Below are positions 46,431 to 59,984 of a stretch of 64,000 bases of DNA, one piece after another. Both the position numbers and the translations under genes were made by a program. The DNA is from Nectonema munidae (Eukaryota > Nematomorpha > Nectonematoida > Nectonematidae): contig JAUIRK010000278.1 in NCBI GenBank assembly GCA_030549495.1, positions 974,001-1,038,000 on the forward strand. The letters are read 5' to 3'. Numbering within the stretch: the first letter of the stretch is position 1; each line of letters opens with the position of its first letter. The notes below the pieces were generated by a model. That model was given only the letters and a program-made list of their open reading frames with translations. It ran no database searches and was not told the origin of the DNA.

Positions 46431-47185
46431 TCTATCAAAATTTTGATTGACATTTTCTAAAAATTTGCCATGATTATTGAAAAAATGAATATATAAAGTG
46501 TCAGGCGTTCAAAACTGTATATAATTATAAATTTTCAAGGTAGTATATAATATAGACCCTAAGTTATAGGGTTAACTACAGATATAATATCAAAATTTCG
46601 TTAAAAAATTTTAATTTTTGATTTTGATTGACAGTTTTTGACATGAAAGGGACATTTAACTACCATGAAAATAGTATCAAAAGATGAGCAAGCGATTTTA
46701 GGAAAAGTCACGAAATTTGATGGGGATATAATTCAGCCATATTTTGTACAATCAATTTTTTAGTGAATTGAAATTATCAATGCATTTTCCCAATTAATAT
46801 CAAAAGATTTCTGAATGTGAGAAAAAAAATATAAAAAGTGGAAATTAGATAAAATAGTTAGTTGTTGCTTTAAAATCAAGTTATGTAAAAATAAAAAAAA
46901 ACCTAAAACGTTTGTGCTTCATTTCCAAATCCCGATATGACGATTCCATGACATATACTCACAAGATAATTGCTCACACCTTTAACAAATTTCCAGACAA
47001 ATTCTCACTAGTTTTCTTTTGTCAGCATTTGTCTGAAAATCTGTTAATCGTGTGAGCAATTGCATACTTGTCAACATAAAATTATTGAAACATGGAGATT
47101 CTTTGGATTTTTGTTGAAAAAACAGGGAGAATAATTTAATCTACAAAATTCTCTTTAACAAAAAGCATTATCGTTAAATATAACA
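46431..47185. other. Intergenic or intronic, nothing recognised
   Basis: AT-rich sequence with no supported feature. It may be part of the first TNPO3 intron. Confidence 0.4.
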
Positions 47186-47651
47186 TTAAATAATGCAAAA
47201 TACAGACATACTAGTTAATAACACAACAAAGTACTTAGCTAAACAAAAACAAAAATATAATCCAAATGAATCCTTCTTTATCATTGTAATATGTTCGGTT
47301 GGTTTCTTTGGCAGATTCGGTATTTCTTCATCTGATCTCCAATTATAACAAATATATTTACTTTTGGGATTATGTGTCTTCATAACTAAAATGCCCCTGG
47401 TTTAAAGATGACCGTATATCGGTTTTATTTTTTCGTACAATGCTGAATAATCGCTCAAGACTTGCATTGATTTGTAGAAGTACAAGAATTAAGGCAGAAA
47501 AACAAGAAAGGATTTTGAATTTGTCTATTGATGTTTCAGAAACTTTTAATTTGGAAATATAATGCCACAAAACATCTAGTCCATATAGAACAATGTTATT
47601 ACCCTTGTCATCAATTACCAAATTTTTATTTTTCACTTTTTTCAATAACAT
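47186..47651 (-). pseudogene. hAT transposase C-terminal fragment
   Basis: Two overlapping minus-strand frames carry LILVLLQINASLERLFSIVR with KNKTDIRSSL, the hAT dimerisation signature, then MKTHNPKSKYICYNW. One frame change is needed. The N-terminal two thirds are absent. Confidence 0.7.
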
Positions 47652-48032
47652 TTTTTCCGGGTTTTATAATATAAAAATCTGACGACCCTAAAAACATATT
47701 AAATTTTATTGGAAGGATTACTTATACAATATAAAACTTTTAATCTTATTCGAAATTGAAAATATAAAAACATTCAACATTTATACATCTTAAAAATTCA
47801 ATATTTCAAGCAATGGGGTAGCCAGGACAGGGCCTATGGTGCAATGCCACTCAATTTTCAATAGGTGCCCCCTCTTCTGTATTTTTATCCTTTCACAAAT
47901 TTAAAGCTACTATAAATATATCTCCATTGCTGAAGTATTGAAATTTTTTCTAAAAAATCCTAATGGAATTTTAAGCTTCTAAGAAATTAGAGATTTTTAT
48001 TTTTTGAGAAAATGTGCCCGTTTGTGCCGCTC
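47652..48032. other. Non-coding flank of duplication
   Basis: Contains a repeat-like GGGTAGCCAGGACAGGGCC at 47.82 kb. No gene was seen. Confidence 0.4.
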
Positions 48033-50344
48033 ATTTTTTATTTTTGGCAGATTTTCACTTAAGACATTTTTCAAAATTATTCACTTTTTCAAATTTAACA
48101 AATAAAAGTAAGAATACCGATTTTCGAAAACTTTGCAAAATAACTTTCGATTTTTGAGCATCTTTATCGTTGTTATATACACTTTCAATAACTTGTATTA
48201 TTTCATTAATATCAAAAGAATCTTTCATTTTATTTTAAGCATAAAAATAAGATTAAAATTTTAAATAAAAAATTTTTCTTTTACATTTAGAAGAACGTAT
48301 CTTATACGTTAGAAGAACCTATCTTATTAAATTTGCAGAATTAAATCCATTTTTATATTATTTCTCTATATTATTTGGTTGTAGGTTAGCATTTTATTTT
48401 GTATATTTCGAATAGATTTTACGTAGCTCTTATTTGTTATTTTCACTTTGTTATTAATTTTACCCCTTTTCTTTAGTAAAAGACAAATTCTGCAAAATTT
48501 TTATTGATAAAAACATATTTTTATCTTAGAAGAATAACAAGAACAAGAATTTATTTTCGCATAACAAACAAAACAATAATAATGTTCATATATCATTTCA
48601 TCAACACTATAAATTATTTATGAAGAAAAAGATCTATTACAATTTTACGTTTTATGACATATCTGTTATATGGTTTAAAGCTTTGAAATAAATATAAGGT
48701 TATACTAAAATACATAACTATGTATATAATTTTGAATAACTGAATTATAGTATAAAAAGAAGAAAGTGCGAGAAAACTCAAAAGGCCATTTCAAGTCGTT
48801 GCTATGAGTATCCTAATAGAATTGATTATCCAGAACTTGATAGAAAGTTATCAATATTTGTAAAAAATCTATTCCAAGGAGTTATATAAAAATTCATTCC
48901 AAAAGCAAATGCAAAATTCAAAATAAACTTCAAAAAAAAAAGTTACAAAATAATAAAAATAAATATACATTCTTAATACCAGTCAGCTTTCATTTATCTC
49001 ATATTTTTTCTAAATTTTATTTGTCGATTAACATTAAATTTTATGTTTTAAATTGTATTTTTTATAAATTAGTAAATTACATATGTCAGTATGGTTTTCT
49101 ATAAAATGATTTTAATTCGCTTTTTATAACTATGTTAGTGACGATAATCCGATAATCCACTAAACAAAATATCTGTCTCAAACGAGCTTAAATTTCAAAC
49201 AAAGCTTTTGTTATATCTAATAGTGAGTTATTGTAAATAAGTTTTCAAAAAAAGTCATGTAGAAAAAGAATATTATTTAACATATTACATTACAGATTTT
49301 GTAACTATATTTTCAATTTAAATATTTGTATTGATTTTTGATTACAATACATTTCACGCTCTCATTTTTAAAAAGATAGACGATGATTTTTAAATATCAG
49401 ATTTTGAAGTTTGTTTCTTTAAAACTCTAACACTATTTCATTGAATTCTCATTATCGTTAGCCTCAAATATTCATGCAGATAGCCTTATTTGGATTTTTT
49501 TATTATTCTAATGCATTCGCTGTGGAACTGTCTAATGTCTCTTGTGGCTCTTGCTTGAACTATGTAAACATCATAATCATGTTTGCACTTTAAATTTAAA
49601 TATATTTTTTTCAGCCAAAATTTGGCTACTTGTTTTCATTCTATTATTTTCATTATCCGTGAACTCAATATATCGTTCTTTATCAAACAGGTACCGCATA
49701 AAAGATCTCAATATTCCTCTAAAACTATATAACCCATACACCATTCCTCTCACCGATACGGCAGCTGTCATTCTGTCTATATCCTATTTACGCAGCTATG
49801 TTCCTTTGTCTACAATTTTATTACATGATCTTGTATTTAGTAGAAAAAAGATATTTTATTATTATTAAAACAACTTTGTATCTGAAATAACAATATCACA
49901 TAGTTTGCCCTTACTTATCAAAAATTATAGTTAATTATTGGAACCCAATTATTAGAAATTAAATTCAAAAGTATAGATAAACACGATTATGGTAGTAAAC
50001 GTTAAAACATTGTAAAATTATCATGTTATGTTTGCGTTATATACAACTCTTATTTCATAAACTTCATATATAGAACCAATTCTTTTAAAGCTGTCTTAAA
50101 ATTTACCTTGATTATTGACATAAATTATCTATATAAATTCTTGTTGTTTTTCAATCATCCTTCAATTACCACCTTAAAAATTCAGCTTTCTACACTTCAA
50201 ACTCCCTTAAAAACTAACCAATTTCTCCAAAGTCCCTCATTCCTAATCAATTCACAAGCCAAATCAATACAATTCTCTCGAACTTCAACTTTATACTTTT
50301 TCAAGCATTTCCCAATCATATGGAGAAGTCCGATAGTGCTTAGT

Positions 50345-51157
50345 CAGTGTTTCCCAAACTCTGTGTCGCGACACAGTAGTGTGTCGCAAAAACTTTCCAA
50401 GTCTGTCGCCTTTGTTCCTTTGTGTTTCCTTGTCGAAGATGAAGGTATTAAAAGGAATATTTGATTGCTTCCCAACTGTTAATGAATCTCATTACAAGAA
50501 GAAAATTTGTTCAGAAATTTTAAATTCACTCAATGAATTACAGTCGGCACCTTAATTTTACTTTCCATTACTTGATATTGATAAACATGAATGGGTGATA
50601 AATCCATTTGCGATTACCATTATAACTAATTTAACAATTGCAGAAGAGGAAGAACTAATTGATTTGAGAAATGACGAATTCCATAAATCAATATTTACTG
50701 ACATGAACTTAGATGAATTTTGGCTAACGGTGAAAAAGTCTTTTCCATTAATTAGCTTGAAAGCAATCAAAATTTTGTTACCATTTTTGTCTTCATGTTT
50801 TCGTTAAATTGGCTTTTCCGCATTAACCGAAATCAAATCTAAAAAGCGAGAAAGACTTCTCGGAATTGATGATGAAATGCGAGTTTGCTTGTCGTCTTTG
50901 GATCCTCAATGGAATTTAATTTGTTCTCGAAAGCAAGCTCATTTGTCACAGTGAATAAATTTTTATTATTGTTGTTGCTTGTTCGCCCAGGTTCCTTCTG
51001 TTGCTACTTTATTCTTAATGTTTAATGGATTATAAGGATACTGTTAATTATAATACTTCATTTAATAGTTTTTTTGAAATATTTGCTTTTTGGTGTGTCA
51101 CGAAATTTTTCTATGTAAAGAGTGTGTCGCGCCTCAAAAAAGTTAAGGAAACACTTG
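50345..51157 (+). mobile_element. Internally deleted hAT (ZBED5/SCAND3-like), copy 1
   Basis: The left end is CAGTGTTTCCCAAACTC, then repeated TGTGTCGCGACACA-type text. The right end is GTTAAGGAAACACTTG. GCTTAG flanks both sides, a partial 8-bp target duplication. Inside is the C-terminal part of the transposase: LIDLRNDEFHKSIFTD, LDEFWLTVKKSFPLISLKA, IGFSALTEIKSKKRERL and SRKQAHLSQ, with a stop between CFR and IGFSAL. The BED finger and catalytic core are gone. Confidence 0.8.
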
Positions 51158-52125
51158 GCTTAGATATTTCTTCGTACCTACCCCCCAGATCATGCTATCT
51201 TATTATAGCCTAAACTGTCAGCTGAAACATAAATCATTTTGCATTGAACATTTTTCATTCTAAATTTAAAAATTTATTCGAAATTTACTTTTTGTCTTAT
51301 TTAAATCAAAAAATGGAGTTTTCTTTCAAATTATTTTTATTTTAACTGGTTTTCAAATATTCTATTCTTATCTTTAATTTACATTTGAATAAATGATAGC
51401 AAGGAGGATTAAAATAAAGATAAGCTTAAAGATGTTTTTTCCAGGTTATAAATGATGTTTTTCGTTAAGAGAAGAGGACGGAACGGGTTTTTTAAATTAA
51501 ATCATTATTATTAATCTTGTGAAGGAGAAAGGGCACTATAATAGAGGTAGGCCTTGAGATAAACTAAATTTTATTCGGTCCAGCAGTCTTAGAATTAGCT
51601 TTGCCCTAAGGTTCTGTTTCTCTAACTTTTTTAATTCTTAGCGCACTTAATTTTATTTAAAATTTTAATGATGCACTAATCTTAAAAGCTATACCTTTAT
51701 TTATTTGTTTTCATTTACAAAATTGTGATTCTGTTATAAAATAGACAACAAACAAGTCTATACTCTTTTCACTTTAATTCTTAGGACATCAGATAAAAAT
51801 GACCTTAAAGGTTAAAAAAGATTTATTTTTTTGCAGATTGAAGAGATCCAAATAAAATTGAAAATTGACCTCCTAAAGTCCTTTCAACTTTTCATTTTTA
51901 ACCTGTATATTTAAAATTTTTTCTCTATTTTTTTAAATTTATAATGTTTTATTGCTATTATAAATTTATATTAACGTATGTACCAATAAGACATTAATAG
52001 GTCAAAATGACCCAATTTTTGAAAGAATTCCTTTTTTTGAACAAATTATCTATCCTGATAATTTTTGAGAATGAATACAGATAGTATTTTTACACTTCTC
52101 ATAAAAATATTTGTATTTAAAGAAT

Positions 52126-52930
52126 TGGCCTTTTAAAAAAATGTTATAAATATGACAGCTCATATTAAAATTAAAGTTTTTATTGAAATATTTATAAAAA
52201 GCTTTTTTACAAATATATCCATTTTACAAATATGCTGCATACCCTTGGGGGGTGGTTCACAATTGACGTCAACCTTTCGTAAAGTTAGCTGAACCATATT
52301 ATTAGCCAGATGGAGCAAGATCCTGCCATGACCGCACCAGATCTCATGAAGAAGTCCGACGTCTTGCATGCAACAGGATTAGTAGACTTGTTGAGGTTGA
52401 TGCCTGTCTGGCCACGACGAACAATGAGCAAGTTTTGACCTTGGAGGACTGTCGTCAAAGAATCGTTAGCCAAGATATAGTCAAAGACAGCGACGATGAA
52501 GTTGAGGAGTCTCACCCACCTGCGAAATCATCTATCTGTAATTTTTCAGAGGCTAGCAAATGCAAATGCATAGCCATCCTGAATGAGCAGCAAGCAAAAC
52601 AGAAGACAATGTTGGATTTTTTCAAGAAGACGTGAAATTCAAATCAAATTGTTTTCATAAATTTTGTTAAAAATAAAATTGTAATTAAATTCGAATAAAT
52701 TGTTATTTGTAATAAATTGTTTAAATAATCAATCTCCACAATTTATGATTTTTTTCTGGCTAAGGTTTGCTACAATGCATGTAAATATGCATGCTCATAC
52801 ACTTTTAAAAGGTAATACAGTATGTACGGAAATTCAAATTAGTGGCCAAACTGTGTATAGCGGCCACCTGTCTATAGCGGTCGCTTTTTTTGTTTCCCCT
52901 GAGTGGTCACTATAGACAGGTTTGACTGTA
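52126..52930 (+). mobile_element. Tigger/pogo remnant, copy 1 only
   Basis: The right end carries the typical Tigger inverted repeat (CACTATAGACAGGTTTGACT, ending at a TA) with subterminal CTATAGCGG motifs. The transposase C terminus precedes it: DLMKKSDVLHATGLVDLL, then in another frame LTLEDCRQRIVSQDIVKDS, an acidic DSDDEVEE tract and a final helix ending FFKKT (stop at 52635). The left end and the DDE core are missing. A truncated left side is odd for a cut-and-paste element and implies a later deletion. Confidence 0.75.
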
Positions 52931-53460
52931 TATTTAAAGGAATTTTACTTTTATTGCCTATATATTGTAATACTTATAACTCTTCCACGGATAATTGTAC
53001 TGTGGGTACTCAAATTTGAAATAATTAAAAAGGCATTTATATTCTTACTACAAAAACTACATATTTTTCTATAGTTATATGCAGGGCCGTATCAAGGGCT
53101 CGTGGCGCCCCAGTGCAAAGGTCCTGAATGGAGCCCCTCACCCCTTGCTCTTTCTTTTCTCACTCATCCCCACCCCATTCTGGCTTTAAACGTGATTTAG
53201 AAAAAAAATGCTCACATTTTTATTAAGCCACATAATTCAAATATATAGTATATGCTGTCTGAATCGAAGACAGTCTCCATTAGATGTTAATTTTTCGTGT
53301 TTTAGCAGCAGCAAAATTATCGATGACTTCGTCAAAATCAACACAATCGAGAACTTCTTTCTCAATGCTCATAAGAGCCAGACTTTGGAGGCAGGCTTGC
53401 CCCATAGTACATAGAGTACTTTAAGAAAATTATTGGAGGTGGGGGAAGGGCGAAGCTTAA

Positions 53461-56400
53461 ATTTTTTATTTTTGGCAGATTTTCACTTAAGACATTTTTC
53501 AAAATTATTCACTTTTTCAAATTTAACAAATAAAAGTAAGAATACCGATTTTCGAAAACTTTGCAAAATAACTTTCGATTTTTGAGCATCTTTATCGTTG
53601 TTATATACACTTTCAATAACTTGTATTATTTCATTAATATCAAAAGAATCTTTCATTTTATTTTAAGCATAAAAATAAGATTAAAATTTTAAATAAAAAA
53701 TTTTTCTTTTACATTTAGAAGAACGTATCTTATACGTTAGAAGAACCTATCTTATTAAATTTGCAGAATTATATCCATTTTTATATTATTTCTCTATATT
53801 ATTTGGTTGTAGGTTAGCATTTTATTTTGTATATTTCGAATAGATTTTACGTAGCTCTTATTTGTTATTTTCACTTTGTTATTAATTTTACCCCTTTTCT
53901 TTAGTAAAAGACAAATTCTGCAAAATTTTTATTGATAAAAACATATTTTTATCTTAGAAGAATAACAAGAACAAGAATTTATTTTCGCATAACAAACAAA
54001 ACAATAATAATGTTCATATATCATTTCATCAACACTATAAATTATTTATGAAGAAAAAGATCTATTACAATTTTACGTTTTATGACATATCTGTTATATG
54101 GTTTAAAGCTTTGAAATAAATATAAGATTATACTAAAATACATAACTATGTATATAATTTCGAATAACTGAATTATAGTATAAAAAGAAGAAAGTGCGAG
54201 AAAACTCAAAAGGCCATTTCAAGTCGTTGCTATGAGTATCCTAATAGAATTGATTATCCAGAACTTGATAGAAAGTTATCAATATTTGTAAAAAATCTAT
54301 TCCAAGGAGTTATATAAAAATTCATTCCAAAAGCAAATGCAAAATTCAAAATAAACTTCAAAAAAAAAAGTTACAAAATAATAAAAATAAATATACATTC
54401 TTAATACCAGTCAGCTTTCATTTATCTCATATTTTTTCTAAATTTTATTTGTCGATTAACATTAAATTTTATGTTTTAAATTGTATTTTTTATAAATTAG
54501 TAAATTACATATGTCAGTATGGTTTTCTATAAAATGATTTTAATTCGCTTTTTATAACTATGTTAGTGACGATAATCCGATAATCCACTAAACAAAATAT
54601 CTGTCTCAAACGAGCTTAAATTTCAAACAAAGCTTTTGTTATATCTAATAGTGAGTTATTGTAAATAAGTTTTCAAAAAAAGTCATGTAGAAAAAGAATA
54701 TTATTTAACATATTACATTACAGATTTTGTAACTATATTTTCAATTTAAATATTTGTATTGATTTTTGATTACAATACATTTCACGCTCTCATTTTTAAA
54801 ACGATAGACGATGATTTTTAAATATCAGATTTTGAAGTTTGTTTCTTTAAAACTCTAACACTATTTCATTAAATTCTCATTATCGTTAGCCTCAAATATT
54901 CATGCAGATAGCCTTATTTGGATTTTTTTATTATTCTAATGCATTCGCTGTGGAACTGTCTAATGTCTCTTGTGGCTCTTGCTTGAACTATGTAAACATC
55001 ATAATCATGTTTACACTTTAAATTTAAATATATTTTTTTCAGCCAGAATTTGGCTACTTGTTTTCATTCTATTATTTTCATTATCCGTAAACTCAATATA
55101 TCGTTCTTTATCAAACAGGTACCGCATAAAAGATCTCAATATTCCTCTAAAACTATATAACCCATACACCATTCCTCTCACCGATACGGCAGCTGTCATT
55201 CTGTCTATATCCTATTTACGCAACTATGTTCCTTTGTCTACAATTTTATTACATGATCTTGTATTTAGTAGAAAAAAGATATTTTATTATTATTAAAACA
55301 ACTTTGTATCTGAAATAACAATATCACATAGTTTGCCCTTACTTATCAAAAATTATAGTTAATTATTGGAACCCAATTATTAGAAATTAAATTCAAAAGT
55401 ATAGATAAAGACGATTATGGAAGTAAACGTTAAAACATTGTAAAATAATCATGTTATGTTTGCGTTATTTACAACTTTTATTTCATAAACTTCATATATA
55501 GAACCAATTCTTTTAAAGCTGTCTTAAAATTTACCTTGATTATTGACATAAATTATCTATATAAATTCTTGTTGTTTTTCAATCATCCTTCAATTACCAC
55601 CTTAAAAATTCAGCTTTTTACACTTCAAACTCCCTTAAAAACTAACCAATTTCTCCAAAGTCCCTCATTCCTAATCAATTCACAAGCCAAATCAATACAA
55701 TTCTCTCAAACTTCAACTTTATACTTTTTCAAGCATTTCCCAATCATATGGAGAAGTCCGATAGTGAGTCAGTGTTTCCCAAACTCTGTGTCGAGACACA
55801 GTAGTGTGTCGCAAAAACTTTCCAAGTCTGTCGCCTTTGTTCCTTCGTGTTTCCTTGTGGAAGATGAAGTTATCAAAAGGAATATTTGATTGCTTCCCAA
55901 CTGTTAATGAATCTCATTACAAGAAGAAAATTTGTTCAGAAATTTTAAATTCACTCACTGAATTACAGTCGGCACCTTAATTTTACTTTCCATTACTTGA
56001 TATTGATAAACATGAATGGGTGATAAATCCATTTGCGATTAGCATTATAACTAATTTAACAATTGAAGAAGAGGAAGAACTAATTGATTTGAGAAATGAC
56101 GAATTCCATAAATCAATATTTACTGACATGAACTTAGATGAATTTTGGCTAACGGTGAAAAAGTCTTTTCCATTAATTAGCTTGAAAGCAATCAAAATTT
56201 TGTCACCATTTTTGTCTTCATGTTTTCGTTAAATTGGCTTTTCCGCATTAACCGAAATCAAATCTAAAAAGCGAGAAAGACTTCTCGGAATTGATGATGA
56301 AATGCGAGTTTGCTTGTCGTCTTTGGATCCTCAATGGAATTTAATTTGTTCTCGAAAGCAAGCTCATTTGTCACAGTGAATAAATTTTTATTATTGTTGT

Positions 56401-58098
56401 TGCTTGTTCGCCCAGGTTCCTTCTGTTGCTACTTTATTCTTAATGTTTAATGGATTATAAGGATACTGTTAATTATAATACTTCATTTAATAGTTTTTTT
56501 GAAATATTTGCTTTTTGGTGTGTCACGAAATTTTTCTATGTAAAGAGTGTGTCGCGCCTCAAAAAAGTTAAGGAAACACTTGGCTTAGATATTTCTTCGT
56601 ACCTACCCCCCAGATCATGCTATCTTATTATAGCCTAAACTGTCAGCTGAAACATAAATCATTTTGCATTTAACATTTTTCATTCTAAAATTTAAAAATT
56701 TATTCGAAATTTACTTTTTGTCTTATTTAAATCAAAAAATGGAGTTTTCTTTCAAATTATTTTTATTTTAACTGGTTTTCAAATATTCTATTCTTATCTT
56801 TAATTTACATTTGAATAAATGATAGCAAGGAGGATTAAAATAAAGATAAGCTTAAAGATGTTTTTTCCAGGTTATAAATGATGTTTTTCGTTAAGAGAAG
56901 AGGACGGAACGGGTTTTTTAAATTAAATCATTATTATTAATCTTGTGAAGGGGAAAGGGCACTATAATAGAGGTAGGCCTTGAGATAAACTAAATTTTAT
57001 TCGGTCCAGCAGTCTTAGAATTAGCTTTGCCCTAAGGTTCTGTTTCTCTAATTTTTTTAATTCTTAGCGCACTTAATTTTATTTAAAATTTGAATGATGC
57101 ACTAATCCTAAAAGCTATACCTTTATTTATTTGTTTTCATTTACAAAATTGTGATTCTGTTATAAAATAGACAACAAACGAGTGTATACTCTTTTCACTT
57201 TAATTCTTAGGACATCTGGTCAAAATGACCTTAAAGGTTAAAAAAAGATTTATTTTTTTGCAGATTGAAGAGATCCAAATAAAATTGAAAATTGACCTCC
57301 TAAAGTCCTTTCAACTTTTCATTTTTGACCTGTATATTTAAAAATTTTTCTCTATTTTTTAAAATTTATAATGTTTTATTGCTATTATAAATTTATATTA
57401 ACGTATGTACCAATAAGACATTAATAGGTCAAAATGACCCAATTTTTGAAAGAATTTTTCCTTTTTTTGAACAAATTATCTATCCTGATAATTTTTGAGA
57501 ATGAATACAGATAGTATTTTTACACTTCTCATAAAAATATTTGTATTTAAAGAATTAAAAGTAAAATTTTTAGGAATTTTACTTTTATTGCCTATATATT
57601 GTAATACTTATAACTCTTCCACGGATAATTGTACTGTGGGTACTCAAATTTTAAATAATTAAAAAGGCATTTATATTCTTACTACAAAAACTACATATTT
57701 TTCTATAGTTATATGCAGGGCCGTATCAAGAGCTCGTGGCGCCCCAGTGCAAAGGTTCTGAATGGAGCCCCTCACCCCTTGCTCTTTATTTTCTCACTCA
57801 TTCCCACCCCATTCTGGCTTTAAACGTGATTTAGAAAAAAAATGCTCACATTTTTATTAAGCCACATAATTCAAATATATAGTATATGCTGTCTGAATCG
57901 AAGACAGTCTCCATTAGATGTTAATTTTTCGTGTTTTAGCAGCAGCAAAATTATCGATGACTTCGTCAAAATCAACACAATCGAGAACTTCTTTCTCAAT
58001 GCTCATAAGAGCCAGACTTTGGAGGCAGGCTTGCCCCATAGTACATAGAGTACTTTAAGAAAATTATTAAAGGTGGGGGAAGGGCGAAGCTTAAATTT
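53461..58098. repeat. Tandem segmental duplication, copy 2
   Basis: 4638-bp copy of 48033-53460, directly abutting it. It lacks the Tigger-bearing segment, with 15 unrelated bases (AAAAGTAAAATTTTT) at that point. The join at 53460/53461 shows no obvious mobile-element end. Confidence 0.95.
55770..56582 (+). mobile_element. Internally deleted hAT, copy 2
   Basis: The duplicate of 50345-51157, with the same remnant transposase frame and the same internal stop. The left flank has lost three bases of the target duplication (GTGAGT instead of GTGCTTAGT), and the right keeps GCTTAG. Confidence 0.8.
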
Positions 58099-59339
58099 GC
58101 CCCCCCCCCGGATATGCGTCTTGCTGCTAGGGCAACATAGAACCGGAGAGTTTATCCCAGCTACATTACTCTTCTTGAAGTTTCCTCAGTTGTCTTATTT
58201 TTTTTACAATCGCAAGCCTCACCTGGGCAATGAAATGGCGCTCCGAGGCAATTGCCCCTCCCACACTGCCCTCCCCCTTGATAGGGCCTTGGTTATATGT
58301 ATATACATATATATTTTTACGCTACAGACCAAATGGACCCAAAGGGGCTAACTTTTTTTTATTACAAGAGAAAATATGAATAGTTAATGGCAATAAAACA
58401 TTTCAAAAGAAACAAAGGTGACTTACCATCAAAGTCATAAAAAAGAGACCAAAAAGCTTGACTAAGTGCTAGTTAATTTATAATTAGATTTTATTATAGG
58501 TCCAAATGAACCCCAAGATGTAACAAGCGTTAGGTGATGTTTATTTTTTATGATATTTTTATGAATTAAATATTTTTTTAATATAAAAATTTTATACACA
58601 TAAAATTTCAATTTTTAAGTATTCAAAATGTAGTAGTGACGTTTATTTTTGTGAAATGCATCTAAATGTATCAAAAAAAGCATACTTCCTTAAATTATGC
58701 AGCTGTCCATAAGACTACTACGTCCTTCATTTAAAGGCGGGGCACCAGGAGTTACTATTAAAAATTTTCAGATCGCTTTCTTATCTCATACTCATCTTCA
58801 AAAAAAATTTATAATGCGTTTTGATGTTCTTTTTTCTAAATAAATATTTCATACCCAACATGACTGAAAAAAGTATAATAAGTTTTTTGAAACATAAGAA
58901 ACGATGGTTGTATCTTTGTGATAGCCGAATAACGAAATATTTACCGCGTCATCTTTTTCAAAATAAAGTTTTGTGATGACTGATTAGTCTTTCCTTGCTG
59001 TTCCCACGCTTTTTAAACCATTTTTTAACAATTGGTTTCTTAAATTAAAACTAGTGAAAAAATCATAAGTAATATTTCAACTGGAAAAGAAAAAAGGTCT
59101 TGCTAAAGCTTGGTATGTAATATCTTTGTAAATTTCTGTATAGTAAATCAAAAACGGAACGTACTGGAGCAAATTTACCTTTCGCTTTTCTCAAACTTCG
59201 AGTTTTTGTATATTCAAAGCGTATAAATCTATTCAATTGGTAAAATTGATTCATTGAAAACGCAGCTTTGAAAATAGGTGGGCCGTATTCGTTGCTCCAT
59301 AAAACATTACTACAACTTTGCTAGATTTTAAGTGGCCTT
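58099..59339. other. Intergenic, no gene recognised
   Basis: Begins with a C homopolymer and a GC-richer repeat-like patch (58.1-58.3 kb), followed by AT-rich sequence. No supported gene. Confidence 0.4.
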
Positions 59340-59730
59340 CTGTAATCAGTAAACCAATAAGCACATCTTTGGGACAATTACATTTGGACGTGGGCAACCA
59401 TGGAGCGCCAAGTTGTTCGATCTTTCATCGTCCTTCTCATCTCAATTGTGTTGCGACTCTTTCCCAAAGCTTCTTTGAGCCCATTGATAAATTTCTTGCG
59501 TGGTCTTCCTCTTCTTCCTTCCATCATTCCGTATGTACAAAGGCTTTCTAATCCATCTTTTCTCTCAATATGGTCAGCAAATGTTAGCTGCCTTCTGTGT
59601 ATTATATTCAAGAGTTCTCTTTTGATTTCAACTCTCCTTAGTACTTCCTTATTTGTAATTTTTTGGGTCCAAGCTACCCTTATCAACCTTCTCCATCTTT
59701 TCATTTCAAACGCTTCTAACTTTTTTTGAG
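59340..59730 (-). mobile_element. LINE 3' end, C-terminal coding fragment
   Basis: An open minus-strand frame (59704-59378) encodes the C-terminal tail typical of arthropod LINE polyproteins. It reads KRWRRLIRVAWTQKITNKEV, LLNIIHRRQLTFADHIERK, GRRGRPRKKF and WRSMVAHVQM. The remainder of the polyprotein is absent. Confidence 0.75.
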
Positions 59731-59747
59731 AGTTTTTGCTTATATTC

Positions 59748-59905
59748 CAGGTTTCCCAAACTGTGTGTCGTGAGATTTTTTAGAAATAATAAAAAGATGC
59801 AGTTATCCCTCAATTAGCACGACTTCGAATAACGCTTGGTGGTGCGTCGCGGAATTTTTCTATGTAAAGAATGTGTCGCGGCTCAAAAAAGTTAGGGAAA
59901 CACTG
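59748..59905. mobile_element. Short hAT MITE, same family as 50.3 kb
   Basis: 158 bp with ends CAGGTTTCCCAAACTGTGTG and GTTAGGGAAACACTG. The right half (TTTTTCTATGTAAAGAATGT, then GTCGCGGCTCAAAAAAGTTA) nearly matches the 3' end of the elements at 50.3 and 55.8 kb. No coding sequence. Confidence 0.75.
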
Positions 59906-59984
59906 GCGTAGACCATAATAAACACATACACTCTTCTTTATTTATATGTTTATAATCTTTTTTTTTCACATAAATTTTTTGAAA

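Larger units (their letters stand above)
48033..53460. repeat. Tandem segmental duplication, copy 1
   Basis: 5428-bp unit, repeated head to tail from 53461. The copies match over nearly their whole length, about 98-99% by eye, with scattered substitutions and small indels. Only this copy contains the segment at about 52126-52930. Both copies carry the hAT remnant and end in GGGCGAAGCTTAAAT. Open frames in the unit (for example 49542-49868) show no recognisable protein and are treated as chance. Confidence 0.95.

Noticed and set aside
49542-49868. 108-codon frame repeated at 54970-55296
   Set aside because: It recurs only because the whole 5.4-kb segment is duplicated; no motif, biased composition, and no sign of selection on the frame.
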